A stretch of DNA of 64,000 nucleotides from Nematostella vectensis (Eukaryota; Cnidaria; Anthozoa; Actiniaria; Edwardsiidae): the NCBI RefSeq assembly GCF_932526225.1, contig NC_064046.1:15761408-15825407 (forward strand), in the 5' to 3' direction. Under the pieces are notes generated by a model. It ran no database searches. It was not told where the DNA came from and saw only the letters and a list, made by a program, of their open reading frames with translations. Made by a program: the position numbers and the translations under genes. The first letter of the stretch is position 1, and each line of letters starts with the position of its first letter. Positions 26,142 through 39,322 of the stretch are shown one piece after another.

Positions 26142-26154
26142 GAGCGCTATGCTC
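26142..26154. repeat. Short hairpin GAGC-GCTAT-GCTC
   Basis: Four base pairs flank a 5-base loop, with the 6-base palindrome AGCGCT overlapping the left arm. Most units keep it. Others read GAGCGTTATGCTC or GAGCATTATGCTC, which leave the four pairs intact and change only the loop. That fits selection on the stem weakly, but simple descent of variants explains it as well. Confidence 0.4.
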
Positions 26155-29100
26155 TATGTTAGAATCTACTTAATCAAGTTATTCAAGGAATCTAGTTAGT
26201 TCTTGTGTGCATAAAATATGTACAGGATCCTGAACAAAGCATGAGCACATCAAAGATGCTGAGAGTACATAAAAATGTCCCTATACCTTCTTTTTATGTC
26301 ATGACACACCAAGAACAATATAATTAAGTATTGATATTTAAAAAAAAAAAATAAAGAAAAAAAAATAGGCTATCAGCGGGAATCGAACCCGGGTGGCTGC
26401 ATTAGTAGTCAAGTGCCCGCAACGAAAGACTAACGTGGCATTGCTGAAGGGAATTGTAATAAAAATTACTATTAATACTATTGTTATCGTAAACTATCCC
26501 AAGCAAAGTCACCATCGGACTGGAGGTTACATTCGGGAAAAGCTTCAGGGTTACATTCGGGAATTTGTTTTACGAGTGTAACCTCCAAAAGGTTACAATC
26601 GATAATTATTTTTCCGAATGTAAATTCCAAAAAGTACCATTAGGAAAAAAAAAAACAGTATACTCGGAAAAAAAGGTATATAAATCTATCGAGCGCTATG
26701 CTCTATGTTAGAATCTACTTAATCAAGTTATCCAAGGAATCTAGTTAGTTCTTGTGTGCATAAAATATGTACAGGATCCTGAACAAAGCATGAGCACATC
26801 AAAGATGCTGAGAGTACATAAAAATGTCCCTATACCTTCTTTTTATGTCATGACACACCAAGAACAGTATAATTAAGTATTGATATTTAAAAAAAAAAAA
26901 AAAATAAAGAAAAAAAATATGCTATCAGCAGGAATCGAACCCGGGTGGCTGCATTAGTAGTCAAGTGCCCGAAACGAAAGACTAACGTGGCATTGCTGAA
27001 GGGAATTGTAATAAAAATTACTATTAATACTATTGTTATCGTAAACTATCCCAAGCAAAGTCACCATCGGACTGGAGGTTACATTGGGGAAAAGCTTCAG
27101 CTTTACATTCGGGAATTTGTTTTACGAGTGTAACCTCCAAAAGGTTACAATCGATAATTATTTTTCCGAATGTAAATTACAAAAAGTACCATTAGGAAAA
27201 ATAAAACAGTATACTCGGAAAAAAAGGTATATCAATCTATCGAGCGCTATGCTCTATGTTAGAATCTACTTAATGAAGTTATCCAAGGAATCTAGTTAGT
27301 TCTTGTGTGCATAAAATATGTACAGGATCCTGAACAAAGCATGAGCACATCAAAGATGCTGAGAGTACATAAAAATGTCCCTATACCTTCTTTTTATGTC
27401 ATGACACACCAAGAACAGTAAAATTAAGTATCGATATTAAAAAAAAAAATAAAGAAAAAAAAAAATAGGCTATCAGCGAGAATCGAACCCGGGTCGCTGC
27501 GTTAGTAGTCAAGTGCCCGCAACGAAAGACTAACGTGGCATTGCTGAAGGGAATTGTAATGAAAATTACTATTAATACTATTGTTATCGTAAACTATCCC
27601 AAGCAAAGTCACCATCGGACTGGAGGTTACATTCGGGAAAAGCTTCAGGGTTACATTCGGGAATTTGTTTTACGAGTGTAACCTCCAAAAGGTTACAATC
27701 GATAATTTTTTTTCCGAATGTAAATTCCAAAAAGTAACATTAGGAAAAATAAAACAGTATACTCGGAAAAAAAGGTATATCAATCTATTGAGCGTTATGC
27801 TCTATGTTAGAATCTACTTAATCAAGTTATCCAAGGAATCTAGTTAGTTCTTGTGTGCATAAAATATGTACAGGATCCTGAACAAAGCATGAGCACATCA
27901 AAGATGCTGAGAGTACATAAAAATGTCCCTATACCTTCTTTTTATGTCATGACACACCAAGAACAGTAGAATTAAGTATCGATATTTAAAAAAAAAATAA
28001 AGAAAAAAAAATAGGCTATCAGCGAGAATCGAACCCGGGTAGCTGCGTTAGTAGTCAAGTGCCCGCAACGAATAACTAACGTGGCATTGCTAAAGGGAAT
28101 TGTAATGAAAATTACTTTTAATACTATTGGTATTGTAAACTATCCCAAGCAAAGTCACCATCGGACTGGAGGTTACATTCGGGAAAAGCTTCAGGGTTAC
28201 ATTCGGGAATTTGTTTTACGAGTGTAACCTCCAAAAGGTTACAATCGATAATTTTTTTTCCGAATGTAAATTCCAAAAAGTAACATTAGGAAAACTAAAA
28301 CAGTATACTCGGAAAAAAAGGTATATCAATCTATCGAGCGCTATGCTCTATGTTAGAATCTACTTAATCAAGTTATCCAAGGAATCTAGTTAGTTCTTGT
28401 GTGCATAAAATATGTACAGGATCCTGAACAAAGCATGAGCACATCAAAGATGCTGAGAGTACATAAAAATGTCCCTATACCTTCTTTTTATGTCATGACA
28501 CACCCAGAACAGTATAATTAAGTATCGATATTTAAAAAAAAAATAAAGAAAAAAAATAGGCTATCAGCGGGAATCGAACCCGTGTCGCTGCGTTAGTAGT
28601 CAAGTGCCCGCAACGAAAGACTAACGTGGCATTGCTGAAGAGAATTTTAATGAAAATTACTTTTAATACTAATAGTATCGTAAACTATCCCAAGCAAAGT
28701 CACCATCGGACTGGAGGTTACATTCGGGAAAAGCTTCAGGGTTACATTCGGGAATTTGTTTTACGAGTGTAACCTCCAAAAGGTTACAATCGATAATTTT
28801 TTTTCCGAATGTAAATTCCAAAAAGTAACATTAGGAAAAATAAAACAGTATACTCGCAAAAAAAGGTATATCAATCTATCGAGCGCTATGCTCTATGTTA
28901 GAATCTACTTAATCAAGTTATTCAAGGAATCTAGTTAGTTCTTGTGTGCATAAAATATGTACAGGATCCTGAACAAAGCATGAGCACATCAAAGATGCTG
29001 AGAGTACATAAAAATGTCCCTATACCTTCTTTTTATGTCATGACACACCAAGAACAGTATAATTAAGTATTGATATTTAAAAAAAAAAATAAAGAAAAAA

Positions 29101-29302
29101 AAATAGGCTATCAGCGGGAATCGTACCCGGGTGGCTGCATTAGTAGTCAAGTGCCCGCAACGAAAGACTAACGTGGCATTGCTGAAGGGAATTGTAATAA
29201 AAATTACTATTAATACTATTGTTATCGTAAACTATCCCAAGCAAAGTCACCATCGGACTGGAGGTTACATTCGGGAAAAGCTTCAGGGTTACATTCGGGA
29301 AT

Positions 29303-32300
29303 TTGTTTTACGAGTGTAACCTCCAAAAGGTTACAATCGATAATTATTTTTCCGAATGTAAATTCCAAAAAGTACCATTAGGAAAAATAAAACAGTATAC
29401 TCGGAAAAAAAGGTATATAAATCTATCGAGCGCTATGCTCTATGTTAGAATCTACTTAATCAAGTTATCCAAGGAATCTAGTTAGTTCTTGTGTGCATAA
29501 AATATGTACAGGATCCTGAACAAAGCATGAGCACATCAAAGATGCTGAGAGTACATAAAAATGTCCCTATACCTTCTTTTTATGTCATGACACACCAAGA
29601 ACAGTATAATTAAGTATCGATATTTAAAAAATAAATAAAGAAAAAAAATATGCTATCAGCGGGAATCCAATCCGGGTCGCTGCGTTAGTATTCAAGTGCT
29701 TGCAACTAAAGACTAACGTGGCATTGCTGAAGCGAATTGTAATGAAAATTACTTTAAATACTAATGGTATCGTAAACTATCCCAAGCAAAGTCACCATCG
29801 GACTGTAGGTTACATTCGGGAAAAGCTTCAGGGTTACATTCGGGAATTTGTTTTACGAGTGTAACCTCCAAAAGGTTACAATCGATAATTTTTTTTCCGA
29901 ATGTAAATTCCAAATAGTAACATTAGGAAAAATAAAACAGTATACTCGGAAAAAAAGGTATATCAATCTATCGAGCGCTATGCTCTATGTTAGAATCTAC
30001 TTAATGAAGTTATCCAAGGAATCTAGTTAGTTCTTGTGTGCATAAAATATGTACAGGATCCTGAACAAAGCATGAGCACATCAAAGATGCGGAGAGTACA
30101 TAAATATGTCCCTATACCTTCTTTTTATGTCATGACACACCAAGAACAGTATAATTAAGTATCGATATTTAAAAAAAAATAAAGAAAAAAAAAATAGGCT
30201 ATCAGCGGGAATCGAACCCGGGTCGCTGCGTTAGTAGTCAAGTGCCCGCAACGAAAGACTAATGTGGCATTGCTGAAGGGAATTGTAATGAAAATTACTT
30301 TTAATACTATTGGTATCGTAAACTATCCCAAGCAAAGTCACCATCGGACTGGAGGTTACATTCGGGAAAAGCTTTAGGGTTACATTCGGGAATTTGTTTT
30401 ACGAGTGTATCCTCCAAAAGGTTAGAAGAGATAATTTTTTTCCGAATGTAAATTCCAAAAAGTAACATTAGGAAAAATAAAACAGTATACTCGGAAAAAA
30501 AGGTATATCAATCTATCGAGCGCTATGCTCTATGTTAGAATCTACTTAATGAAGTTATCCAAGGAACCTAGTTAGTTCTTGTGTGCATAAAATATGTACA
30601 GGATCCTGAACAAAGCATGAGCACATCAAAGATGCTAAGAGTACATAAAAATGTTCCTATACCTTTTTTTTAATGTCATGACACACCAAGAACAGTATAA
30701 TTAAGTATCGATATTTAAAAAATAAAAAATAAAGAAAAAAAAAGGCTATCAGCGGGAATCGAACCCGGGTGGCTGCGTTAGTAGTCAAGTGCCCGCAACA
30801 AAAGACTAACGTGGCATTGCTGAAGGGAATTGTAATGAAAATTACTTTTAATACTATTGGTATCGTAAACTATCCCAAATAAAGTCACCATCGGACTGGA
30901 GGTTACATTCGGGAAAAGCTTCAGGGTTACATTCGGGAATTTGTTTTACGAGTGTAACCTCCAAAAGGTTACAATCGATAATTTTTTTTTACGAATGTAA
31001 ATTCCAAAAAGTAACATTAGGAAAAATAAAACAGTATACTCGGAAAAAAAGGTATATCAATCTATCGAGCGCTATGCTCTATGTTAGAATCTACTTAATC
31101 AAGTTATCCAAGGAATCTAGTTAGTTCTTGTGTGCATAAAATATGTACAGGATCCTGAACAAAGCATGAGCACATCAAAGATGCTGAGAGTACATAAAAA
31201 TGTCCCTATACCTTCTTTTTATGTCATGACACACCAAGAACAGTATAATTAAGTATCGATATTTAAAAAAAAAATAAAGAAAAAAAAAATAGGCTATCAG
31301 CGAGAATCGAACCCGGGTCGCTGCGTTAGTAGTCAAGTGACCGCAACGAAAGATTAACGTGGCATTGCTGAAGGGAATTTAAACAAAAATCACTTTTAAT
31401 ACTATTGGTATCGTAAACTATCCCAAGCAAAGTCACCATCGGACTGGAGGTTACATTCGGGAAAAGCTTCAGGGTTACATTCGGAAATTTGTTTTACGAG
31501 AGTAACCTCCAAAAGGTTACAATCGATAATTTTTTTTCCGAATGTAAATTCCAAATAGTAACATTAGGAAAAATAAAACAGTATACTCGGAAAAAAAGGT
31601 ATATCAATCTATTGAGCGCTATGCTCTATGTTAGAATCTACTTAATCAAGTTATCCAAGGAATCTAGTTAGTTCTTGTGTGCATAAAATATGTACAGGAT
31701 CCTGAACAAAGCATTAGCACATCAAAAATGCTGAGAGTACATAAAAATGTCCCTATACCTTCTTTTTATGTCATGACACACCAAGAACAGTATAATTAAG
31801 TATCGATATTTAAAAAAAAAATAAAGAAAAAAAAATAGGCTATCAGCGAGAATCGAACCCGGGTCGCTGCGTTAGTAGTCAAGTGCCCGCAACGAAAGAC
31901 TAACGTGGCATTGCTGAAGGGAATTGTAACGAAAATTACTTTTAATACTATTGGTATCGTAAACTATCCCAAGCAAAGTCAACATCGGACTGGAGGTTAC
32001 ATTTGGGAAAAGCTTCAGGGTTACATTCGGAAATTTGTTTTACGAGAGTAACCTCCAAAAGGTTACAATCGATAATTTTTTTTCCGAATGTAAATTCCAA
32101 AAAGTAACATTAGGAAAAATAAAACAGTATACTCGGAAAAAAAGGTATATCAATCTATCGAGCGTTATGCTCTATGTTAGAATCTACTTAATCAAGTTAT
32201 CCAAGGAATCTAGTTAGTTCTTGTGTGCATAAAATATGTACAGGATCCTGAACAAAGCATGAGCACATCAAAGATGCTGAGAGTACATAAAAATGTTCCT

Positions 32301-35300
32301 ATACCTTCTTTTAATGTCATGACACACCGAGAACAGTATAATTAAGTATCGATATTTAAAAAATATAAAATAAAGAAAAAAAAAGGCTATCAGCGGGAAT
32401 CGAACCCGGGTAGCTGCGTTAGTAGTCAAGTGCCCGCAACGAAAGACTAACGTGGCATTGCTGAAGGGAATTGTAATGAAAATTACTTTTAATACTATTG
32501 GTATCGTAAACTATCCCAAGCAAAGTCACCATCGGACTGGAGGTTACATTCGGGAAAAGCTTCAGGGTTACATTCGGGAATTTGTTTTACGAGTTTAACC
32601 TCCAAAAGGTTACAATCGATAATTTTTTTTCCGAATGTAAATTCCAAAAAGTACCATTAGGAAAAATAAAACAGTATACTCGGAAAAAAAGGTATATAAA
32701 TCTATCGAGCGCTATGCTCTATGTTAGAATCTACTTAATCAAGTTATCCAAGGAATCTAGTTAGTTCTTGTGTGCATAAAATATGTACAGGATCCTGAAC
32801 AAAGCATGAGCACATCAAAGATGCTGAGAGTACATAAAAATGTCCCTATACCTTCTTTTTATGTCATGACACACCAAGAACAGTATAATTAAGTATCGAT
32901 ATTTAAAAAATAAATAAAGAAAAAAAATATGCTATCAGCGGGAATCCAATCCGGGTCGCTGCGTTAGTATTCAAGTGCTTGCAACTAAAGACTAACGTGG
33001 CATTGCTGAAGCGAATTGTAATGAAAATTACTTTAAATACTAATGGTATCGTAAACTATCCCAAGCAAAGTCACCATCGGACTGTAGGTTACATTCGGGA
33101 AAAGCTTCAGGGTTACATTCGGGAATTTGTTTTACGAGTGTAACCTCCAAAAGGTTACAATCGATAATTTTTTTTCCGAATGTAAATTCCAAATAGTAAC
33201 ATTAGGAAAAATAAAACAGTATACTCGGAAAAAAAGGTATATCAATCTATCGAGCGCTATGCTCTATGTTAGAATCTACTTAATGAAGTTATCCAAGGAA
33301 TCTAGTTAGTTCTTGTGTGCATAAAATATGTACAGGATCCTGAACAAAGCATGAGCACATCAAAGATGCGGAGAGTACATAAATATGTCCCTATACCTTC
33401 TTTTTATGTCATGACACACCAAGAACAGTATAATTAAGTATCGATATTTAAAAAAAAATAAAGAAAAAAAAAATAGGCTATCAGCGGGAATCGAACCCGG
33501 GTCGCTGCGTTAGTAGTCAAGTGCCCGCAACGAAAGACTAATGTGGCATTGCTGAAGGGAATTGTAATGAAAATTACTTTTAATACTATTGGTATCGTAA
33601 ACTATCCCAAGCAAAGTCACCATCGGACTGGAGGTTACATTCGGGAAAAGCTTTAGGGTTACATTCGGGAATTTGTTTTACGAGTGTATCCTCCAAAAGG
33701 TTAGAAGAGATAATTTTTTTCCGAATGTAAATTCCAAAAAGTAACATTAGGAAAAATAAAACAGTATACTCGGAAAAAAAGGTATATCAATCTATCGAGC
33801 GCTATGCTCTATGTTAGAATCTACTTAATGAAGTTATCCAAGGAACCTAGTTAGTTCTTGTGTGCATAAAATATGTACAGGATCCTGAACAAAGCATGAG
33901 CACATCAAAGATGCTAAGAGTACATAAAAATGTTCCTATACCTTTTTTTTAATGTCATGACACACCAAGAACAGTATAATTAAGTATCGATATTTAAAAA
34001 ATAAAAAATAAAGAAAAAAAAAGGCTATCAGCGGGAATCGAACCCGGGTGGCTGCGTTAGTAGTCAAGTGCCCGCAACAAAAGACTAACGTGGCATTGCT
34101 GAAGGGAATTGTAATGAAAATTACTTTTAATACTATTGGTATCGTAAACTATCCCAAATAAAGTCACCATCGGACTGGAGGTTACATTCGGGAAAAGCTT
34201 CAGGGTTACATTCGGGAATTTGTTTTACGAGTGTAACCTCCAAAAGGTTACAATCGATAATTTTTTTTTACGAATGTAAATTCCAAAAAGTAACATTAGG
34301 AAAAATAAAACAGTATACTCGGAAAAAAAGGTATATCAATCTATCGAGCGCTATGCTCTATGTTAGAATCTACTTAATCAAGTTATCCAAGGAATCTAGT
34401 TAGTTCTTGTGTGCATAAAATATGTACAGGATCCTGAACAAAGCATGAGCACATCAAAGATGCTGAGAGTACATAAAAATGTCCCTATACCTTCTTTTTA
34501 TGTCATGACACACCAAGAACAGTATAATTAAGTATCGATATTTAAAAAAAAAATAAAGAAAAAAAAAATAGGCTATCAGCGAGAATCGAACCCGGGTCGC
34601 TGCGTTAGTAGTCAAGTGACCGCAACGAAAGATTAACGTGGCATTGCTGAAGGGAATTTAAACAAAAATCACTTTTAATACTATTGGTATCGTAAACTAT
34701 CCCAAGCAAAGTCACCATCGGACTGGAGGTTACATTCGGGAAAAGCTTCAGGGTTACATTCGGAAATTTGTTTTACGAGAGTAACCTCCAAAAGGTTACA
34801 ATCGATAATTTTTTTTCCGAATGTAAATTCCAAATAGTAACATTAGGAAAAATAAAACAGTATACTCGGAAAAAAAGGTATATCAATCTATTGAGCGCTA
34901 TGCTCTATGTTAGAATCTACTTAATCAAGTTATCCAAGGAATCTAGTTAGTTCTTGTGTGCATAAAATATGTACAGGATCCTGAACAAAGCATTAGCACA
35001 TCAAAAATGCTGAGAGTACATAAAAATGTCCCTATACCTTCTTTTTATGTCATGACACACCAAGAACAGTATAATTAAGTATCGATATTTAAAAAAAAAA
35101 TAAAGAAAAAAAAATAGGCTATCAGCGAGAATCGAACCCGGGTCGCTGCGTTAGTAGTCAAGTGCCCGCAACGAAAGACTAACGTGGCATTGCTGAAGGG
35201 AATTGTAACGAAAATTACTTTTAATACTATTGGTATCGTAAACTATCCCAAGCAAAGTCAACATCGGACTGGAGGTTACATTTGGGAAAAGCTTCAGGGT

Positions 35301-35900
35301 TACATTCGGAAATTTGTTTTACGAGAGTAACCTCCAAAAGGTTACAATCGATAATTTTTTTTCCGAATGTAAATTCCAAAAAGTAACATTAGGAAAAATA
35401 AAACAGTATACTCGGAAAAAAAGGTATATCAATCTATCGAGCGTTATGCTCTATGTTAGAATCTACTTAATCAAGTTATCCAAGGAATCTAGTTAGTTCT
35501 TGTGTGCATAAAATATGTACAGGATCCTGAACAAAGCATGAGCACATCAAAGATGCTGAGAGTACATAAAAATGTTCCTATACCTTCTTTTAATGTCATG
35601 ACACACCGAGAACAGTATAATTAAGTATCGATATTTAAAAAATATAAAATAAAGAAAAAAAAAGGCTATCAGCGGGAATCGAACCCGGGTAGCTGCGTTA
35701 GTAGTCAAGTGCCCGCAACGAAAGACTAACGTGGCATTGCTGAAGGGAATTGTAATGAAAATTACTTTTAATACTATTGGTATCGTAAACTATCCCAAGC
35801 AAAGTCACCATCGGACTGGAGGTTACATTCGGGAAAAGCTTCAGGGTTACATTCGGGAATTTGTTTTACGAGTTTAACCTCCAAAAGGTTACAATCGATA
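29303..35900. repeat. Tandem duplication of a 6-monomer block, period 3279 bp, copy 1 only
   Basis: Units 29487, 30032, 30577, 31126 and 31673 and the first part of 32219 recur at 32766, 33311, 33856, 34405, 34952 and 35498. The junction lies inside the unit starting at 32219: it begins like 35498 (TTTTAATGTC, GAGTTTAACC) and ends like 28940 (GTACCATTAGG, GTATATAAATC). Copy 2 has a single set at 49705-52984. The outer limits of the duplicated block given here are approximate. Confidence 0.82.
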
Positions 35901-38900
35901 ATTTTTTTTCCGAATGTAAATTCCAAAAAGTAACATTAGGAAAAATTAAACAGTATACTCGGAAAAAAAGGTATATCAATCTATCGAGCGCTATGCTCTA
36001 TGTTACAATCTACTTAATGAAGTTATCCAAGGAATCTAGTTAGTTCTTGTGTGCATAAAATATGTACAGGATCCTGAACAAAGCATGAGCACATCAAAGA
36101 TGCTGAGAGTACATAAAAATGTCCCTATACCTTCTTTTTATGTCATGACACACCAAGAACAGTATAATTAAGTATCGATATTTAAAAAAAAAATAAAGAA
36201 AAAAAAATAGTCTATCAGCGGGAATCGAACCCGGGTCGCTTCGTTAGTAGTCAAGTGACCGCAACGAAAGACTAACGTGGCATTGCTGAAGGGAATTGTA
36301 ATGAAAATTACTTTTAATACTATTGGTATCGTAAACTATCCCAAGCAAAGTCACCATCGGACTGGAGGTTACATTCGGGAAAAGCTTTAGGGTTACATTC
36401 GGGAATTTGTTTTACGAGTGCATCCTCCAAAAGGTTACAATCGATAATTTTTTTTCCGAATGTAAATTCCAAAAAGTAACATTAGGAAAAATAAAACAGT
36501 ATACTCGGAAAAAAAGGTATATCAATCTATCGAGCGCTATGCTCTATGTTAGAATCTACTTAATCAAGTTATCCAAGGAATCTAGTTAGTTCTTGTGTGC
36601 ATAAAATATGTACGAGATCCTGAACAAAGCATGAGCACATCAAAGATGCTGAGAGTACATAAATATGTCCCTATACCTTCTTTTTATGTCATGACACACC
36701 AAGAACAGTATAATTAAGTATCGATATTAAAAAAAAAAAATAAAGAAACAAAAATATGCTATCAGCGGGAATCGAACCCGGGTCGCTGCGTTAGTAGTCA
36801 AGTGCCCGCAACAAAAGACTAACGTGGCATTGCTGAAGGGAATTGTAATGAAAATTACTTTTAATACTATTGGTATCGTAAACTATCCCAAGCAAAGTCA
36901 CCATCGGACTGGAGGTTACATTCGGGAAAAGCTTCAGGGTTACATTCGGGAATTTGTTTTACGAGTGTAACCTCCAAAAGGTTACAATCGATAATTATTT
37001 TTCCGAATGTAAATTCCAAAAAGTAACATTAGGAAAATTAAAACAGTATACTCGGAAAAAAAGGTATATCAATCTATCGAGCGCTATGCTCTATGTTAGA
37101 ATCTACTTAATCAAGTTATTCAAGGGATCTAGTTAGTTCTTGTGTGCATAAAATATGTACAGGATCCTGAACATAGCATGAGCACATCAAAGATGCTGAG
37201 AGTACATAAAAATGTCCCTATACCTTCTTTTTATGTCATGACACACCAAGAACAGTATAAGTAAGTATCGATATTTAAAAAAAAAAATAAAGAAAAAAAA
37301 ATAGGCTATCAGCGAGAATCGAACCCGGGTTGCTGCGTTAGTAGTCAAGTGCCCGCAACGAAAGACTAACGTGGCATTGCTGAAGGGAATTGTAATGAAA
37401 ATTACTTTTAATACTATTGGTATCGTAAACTATCCCAAGCAAAGTCACCATCGGACTGGAGGTTACATTCGGGAAAAGCTTCAGGGTTACATTCGGGAAT
37501 TTGTTTTACGAGAGTAACCTCTAAAAGGTTACAATCGATAATTTTTTTTCCGAATGTAAATTCCAAAAAGTAACATTATGAAAAATAAAACAGTATACTC
37601 GGAAAAAAAGGTATATCAATCTATCGAGCATTATGCTCTATGTTAGAATCTACTTAATCAAGTTATCCAAGGAATCTAGTTAGTTCTTGTGTGCATTAAA
37701 TATGTACAGGATCCTGAACAAAGCATGAGCACATCAAAGATGCTGAGAGTACATAAATATGTCCCTATACCTTCTTTTTATGTCATGACACACCAAGAAC
37801 AGTATAATTAAGTATCGATATTTAAAAAAAAAAATAAAGAAAAAAAAATAGGCTATCAGCGGGAATCGAACCCGGGTCGCTGCATTAGTAGTCAAGTGCC
37901 CGCAACGAAAGACTAACGTGGCATTGCTGAAGGGAATTGTAATGAAAATTACTTTCAATACTAATGGTATCGTAAACTATCCCAAGCAAAGTCACCATCG
38001 GACTGGAGGTTACATTCGGGAAAAGCTTCAGGGTTACATTCGGGAATTTGTTTTACGAGTGTAACCTCCAAAAGGTTACAATCGATAATTTTTTTTCCGA
38101 ATGTAAATTCCAAAAAGTAACATTAGGAAAATTAAAACAGTATACTCGGAAAAAAAAGTATATCAATCTATCGAGCGCTATGCTCTATGTTAGAATCTAC
38201 TTAATCAAGTTATTCAAGGGATCTAGTTAGTTCTTGTGTGCATAAAATATGTACAGGATCCTGAACATAGCATGAGCACATCAAAGATGCTGAGAGTACA
38301 TAAAAATGTCCCTATACCTTCTTTTTATGTCATGACACACCAAGAACAGTATAATTAAGTATTGATATTTAAAAAAAAAAATAAAGAAAAAAAAATAGGC
38401 TATCAGCGGGAATCGAACCCGGGTGGCTGCATTAGTAGTCAAGTGCCCGCAACGAAAGACTAACGTGGCATTGCTGAAGGGAATTGTAATGAAAATTACT
38501 ATTAATACTATTGTTATCGTAAACTATCCCAAGCAAAGTCACCATCGGACTGGAGGTTACATTCGGGAAAAGCTTCAGGGTTACATTCGGGAATTTGTTT
38601 TACGAGTGTAACCTCCAAAAGGTTACAATCGATAATTTTTTTTCCGAATGTAAATTCCAAAAAGTAACATTAGGAAAACTAAAACAGTATACTCGGAAAA
38701 AAAGGTATATCAATCTATCGAGCGCTATGCTCTATGTTACAATCTACTTAATGAAGTTATCCAAGTAATCTAGTTAATTCTTGTGTGCATAAAATATGTA
38801 CAGGATCCTGAACAAAGCATGAGCACATCAAAGATGCTGAGAGTACATAAAAATGTCCCTATACCTTCTTTTTATGTCATGACACACCCAGAACAGTATA

Positions 38901-39322
38901 ATTAAGTATCGATATTTAAAAAAAAATAAAGAAAAAAAATAGGCTATCAGCGGGAATAGAACCCGGGTCGCTGCGTTAGTAGTCAAGTGCCCGCAACGAA
39001 AGACTAACGTGGCATTGCTGAAGGGAATTTTAATGAAAATTACTTTTAATACTAATGGTATCGTAAACTATCCCAAGCAAAGTCACCATCGGACTGGAGG
39101 TTACATTCGGGAAAAGCTTCAGGGTTACATTCGGGAATTTGTTTTACGAGTGTAACCTCCAAAAGGTTACAATCGATAATTTTTTTTCCGAATGTAAATT
39201 CCAAAAAGTAACATTAGGAAAAATAAAACAGTATACTCGGAAAAAAAGGTATATCAATCTATCGAGCGCTATGCTCTATGTTAGAATCTACTTAATCAAG
39301 TTATTCAAGGAATCTAGTTAGT

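Larger units (their letters stand above)
25656..26200 (+). repeat. Reference monomer of the satellite (near-consensus unit)
   Basis: This 545-bp unit is used to locate the internal elements because its tRNA-like part and subrepeat cluster match the commonest state. Order on the + strand: BamHI site 25680-25685, palindrome 25752-25761, ATCGAT 25785-25790, A-tract 25795-25817, tRNA-like segment (minus) 25820-25892, inverted-repeat and subrepeat zone 25974-26100 with HindIII 25992-25997, small hairpin 26142-26154, and the terminal TCTAGTTAGT. Departures from the commonest state are CACCCAG for CACCAAG, GAAGAGAATTTTAATG for GAAGGGAATTGTAATG, AATAGTATC for ATTGGTATC, and CTCGCAAA for CTCGGAAA. BamHI and HindIII sites recur once in nearly every monomer, so either enzyme should release a ~546-bp ladder. 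Confidence 0.9.
24017..29486. repeat. Tandem duplication of a 5-monomer block (24017-26749 and 26750-29486)
   Basis: Units 24017, 24563, 25110, 25656 and 26201 are repeated in order at 26750, 27301, 27849, 28395 and 28940, about 2738 bp apart. Markers repeated in order are ACATTGGGGAAAAG, AGTAAAATTAAG, AGTAGAATTAAG with CGAATAACTAAC, CACCCAG with GAGAATTTTAATG, and GTAATAAAAATTAC. Copy 2 has the same arrangement from 44785 to 49704 but lacks one monomer, the counterpart of 24563. The duplication therefore predates the 20-kb duplication. Confidence 0.82.
19101..39322. repeat. Higher-order repeat copy 1 (37 monomers, 20222 bp)
   Basis: Monomers start at 19101, 19648, 20193, 20739, 21285, 21831, 22377, 22924, 23468, 24017, 24563, 25110, 25656, 26201, 26750, 27301, 27849, 28395, 28940, 29487, 30032, 30577, 31126, 31673, 32219, 32766, 33311, 33856, 34405, 34952, 35498, 36045, 36591, 37138, 37685, 38232 and 38779. 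The series of monomer variants is repeated in the same order from 39323, at offsets of about 20.22 kb that shift by one monomer at each indel. Internal tandem copies are units 24017-26749 with 26750-29486, and the ~3279-bp pair around 29487 and 32766. The copy ends with the distinctive CAAGTAATC, TAGTTAATTC unit at 38779. Confidence 0.87.

Noticed and set aside
36407-36589. A 60-codon open frame beginning MFYEC recurs in most monomers and might suggest a small repeated protein gene.
   Set aside because: It is one stretch of satellite read in one frame. Differences between units change amino acids freely with no excess of silent changes, many units lack the start or break the frame by A-run length, and no ribosome-binding or splice context or known domain is seen.
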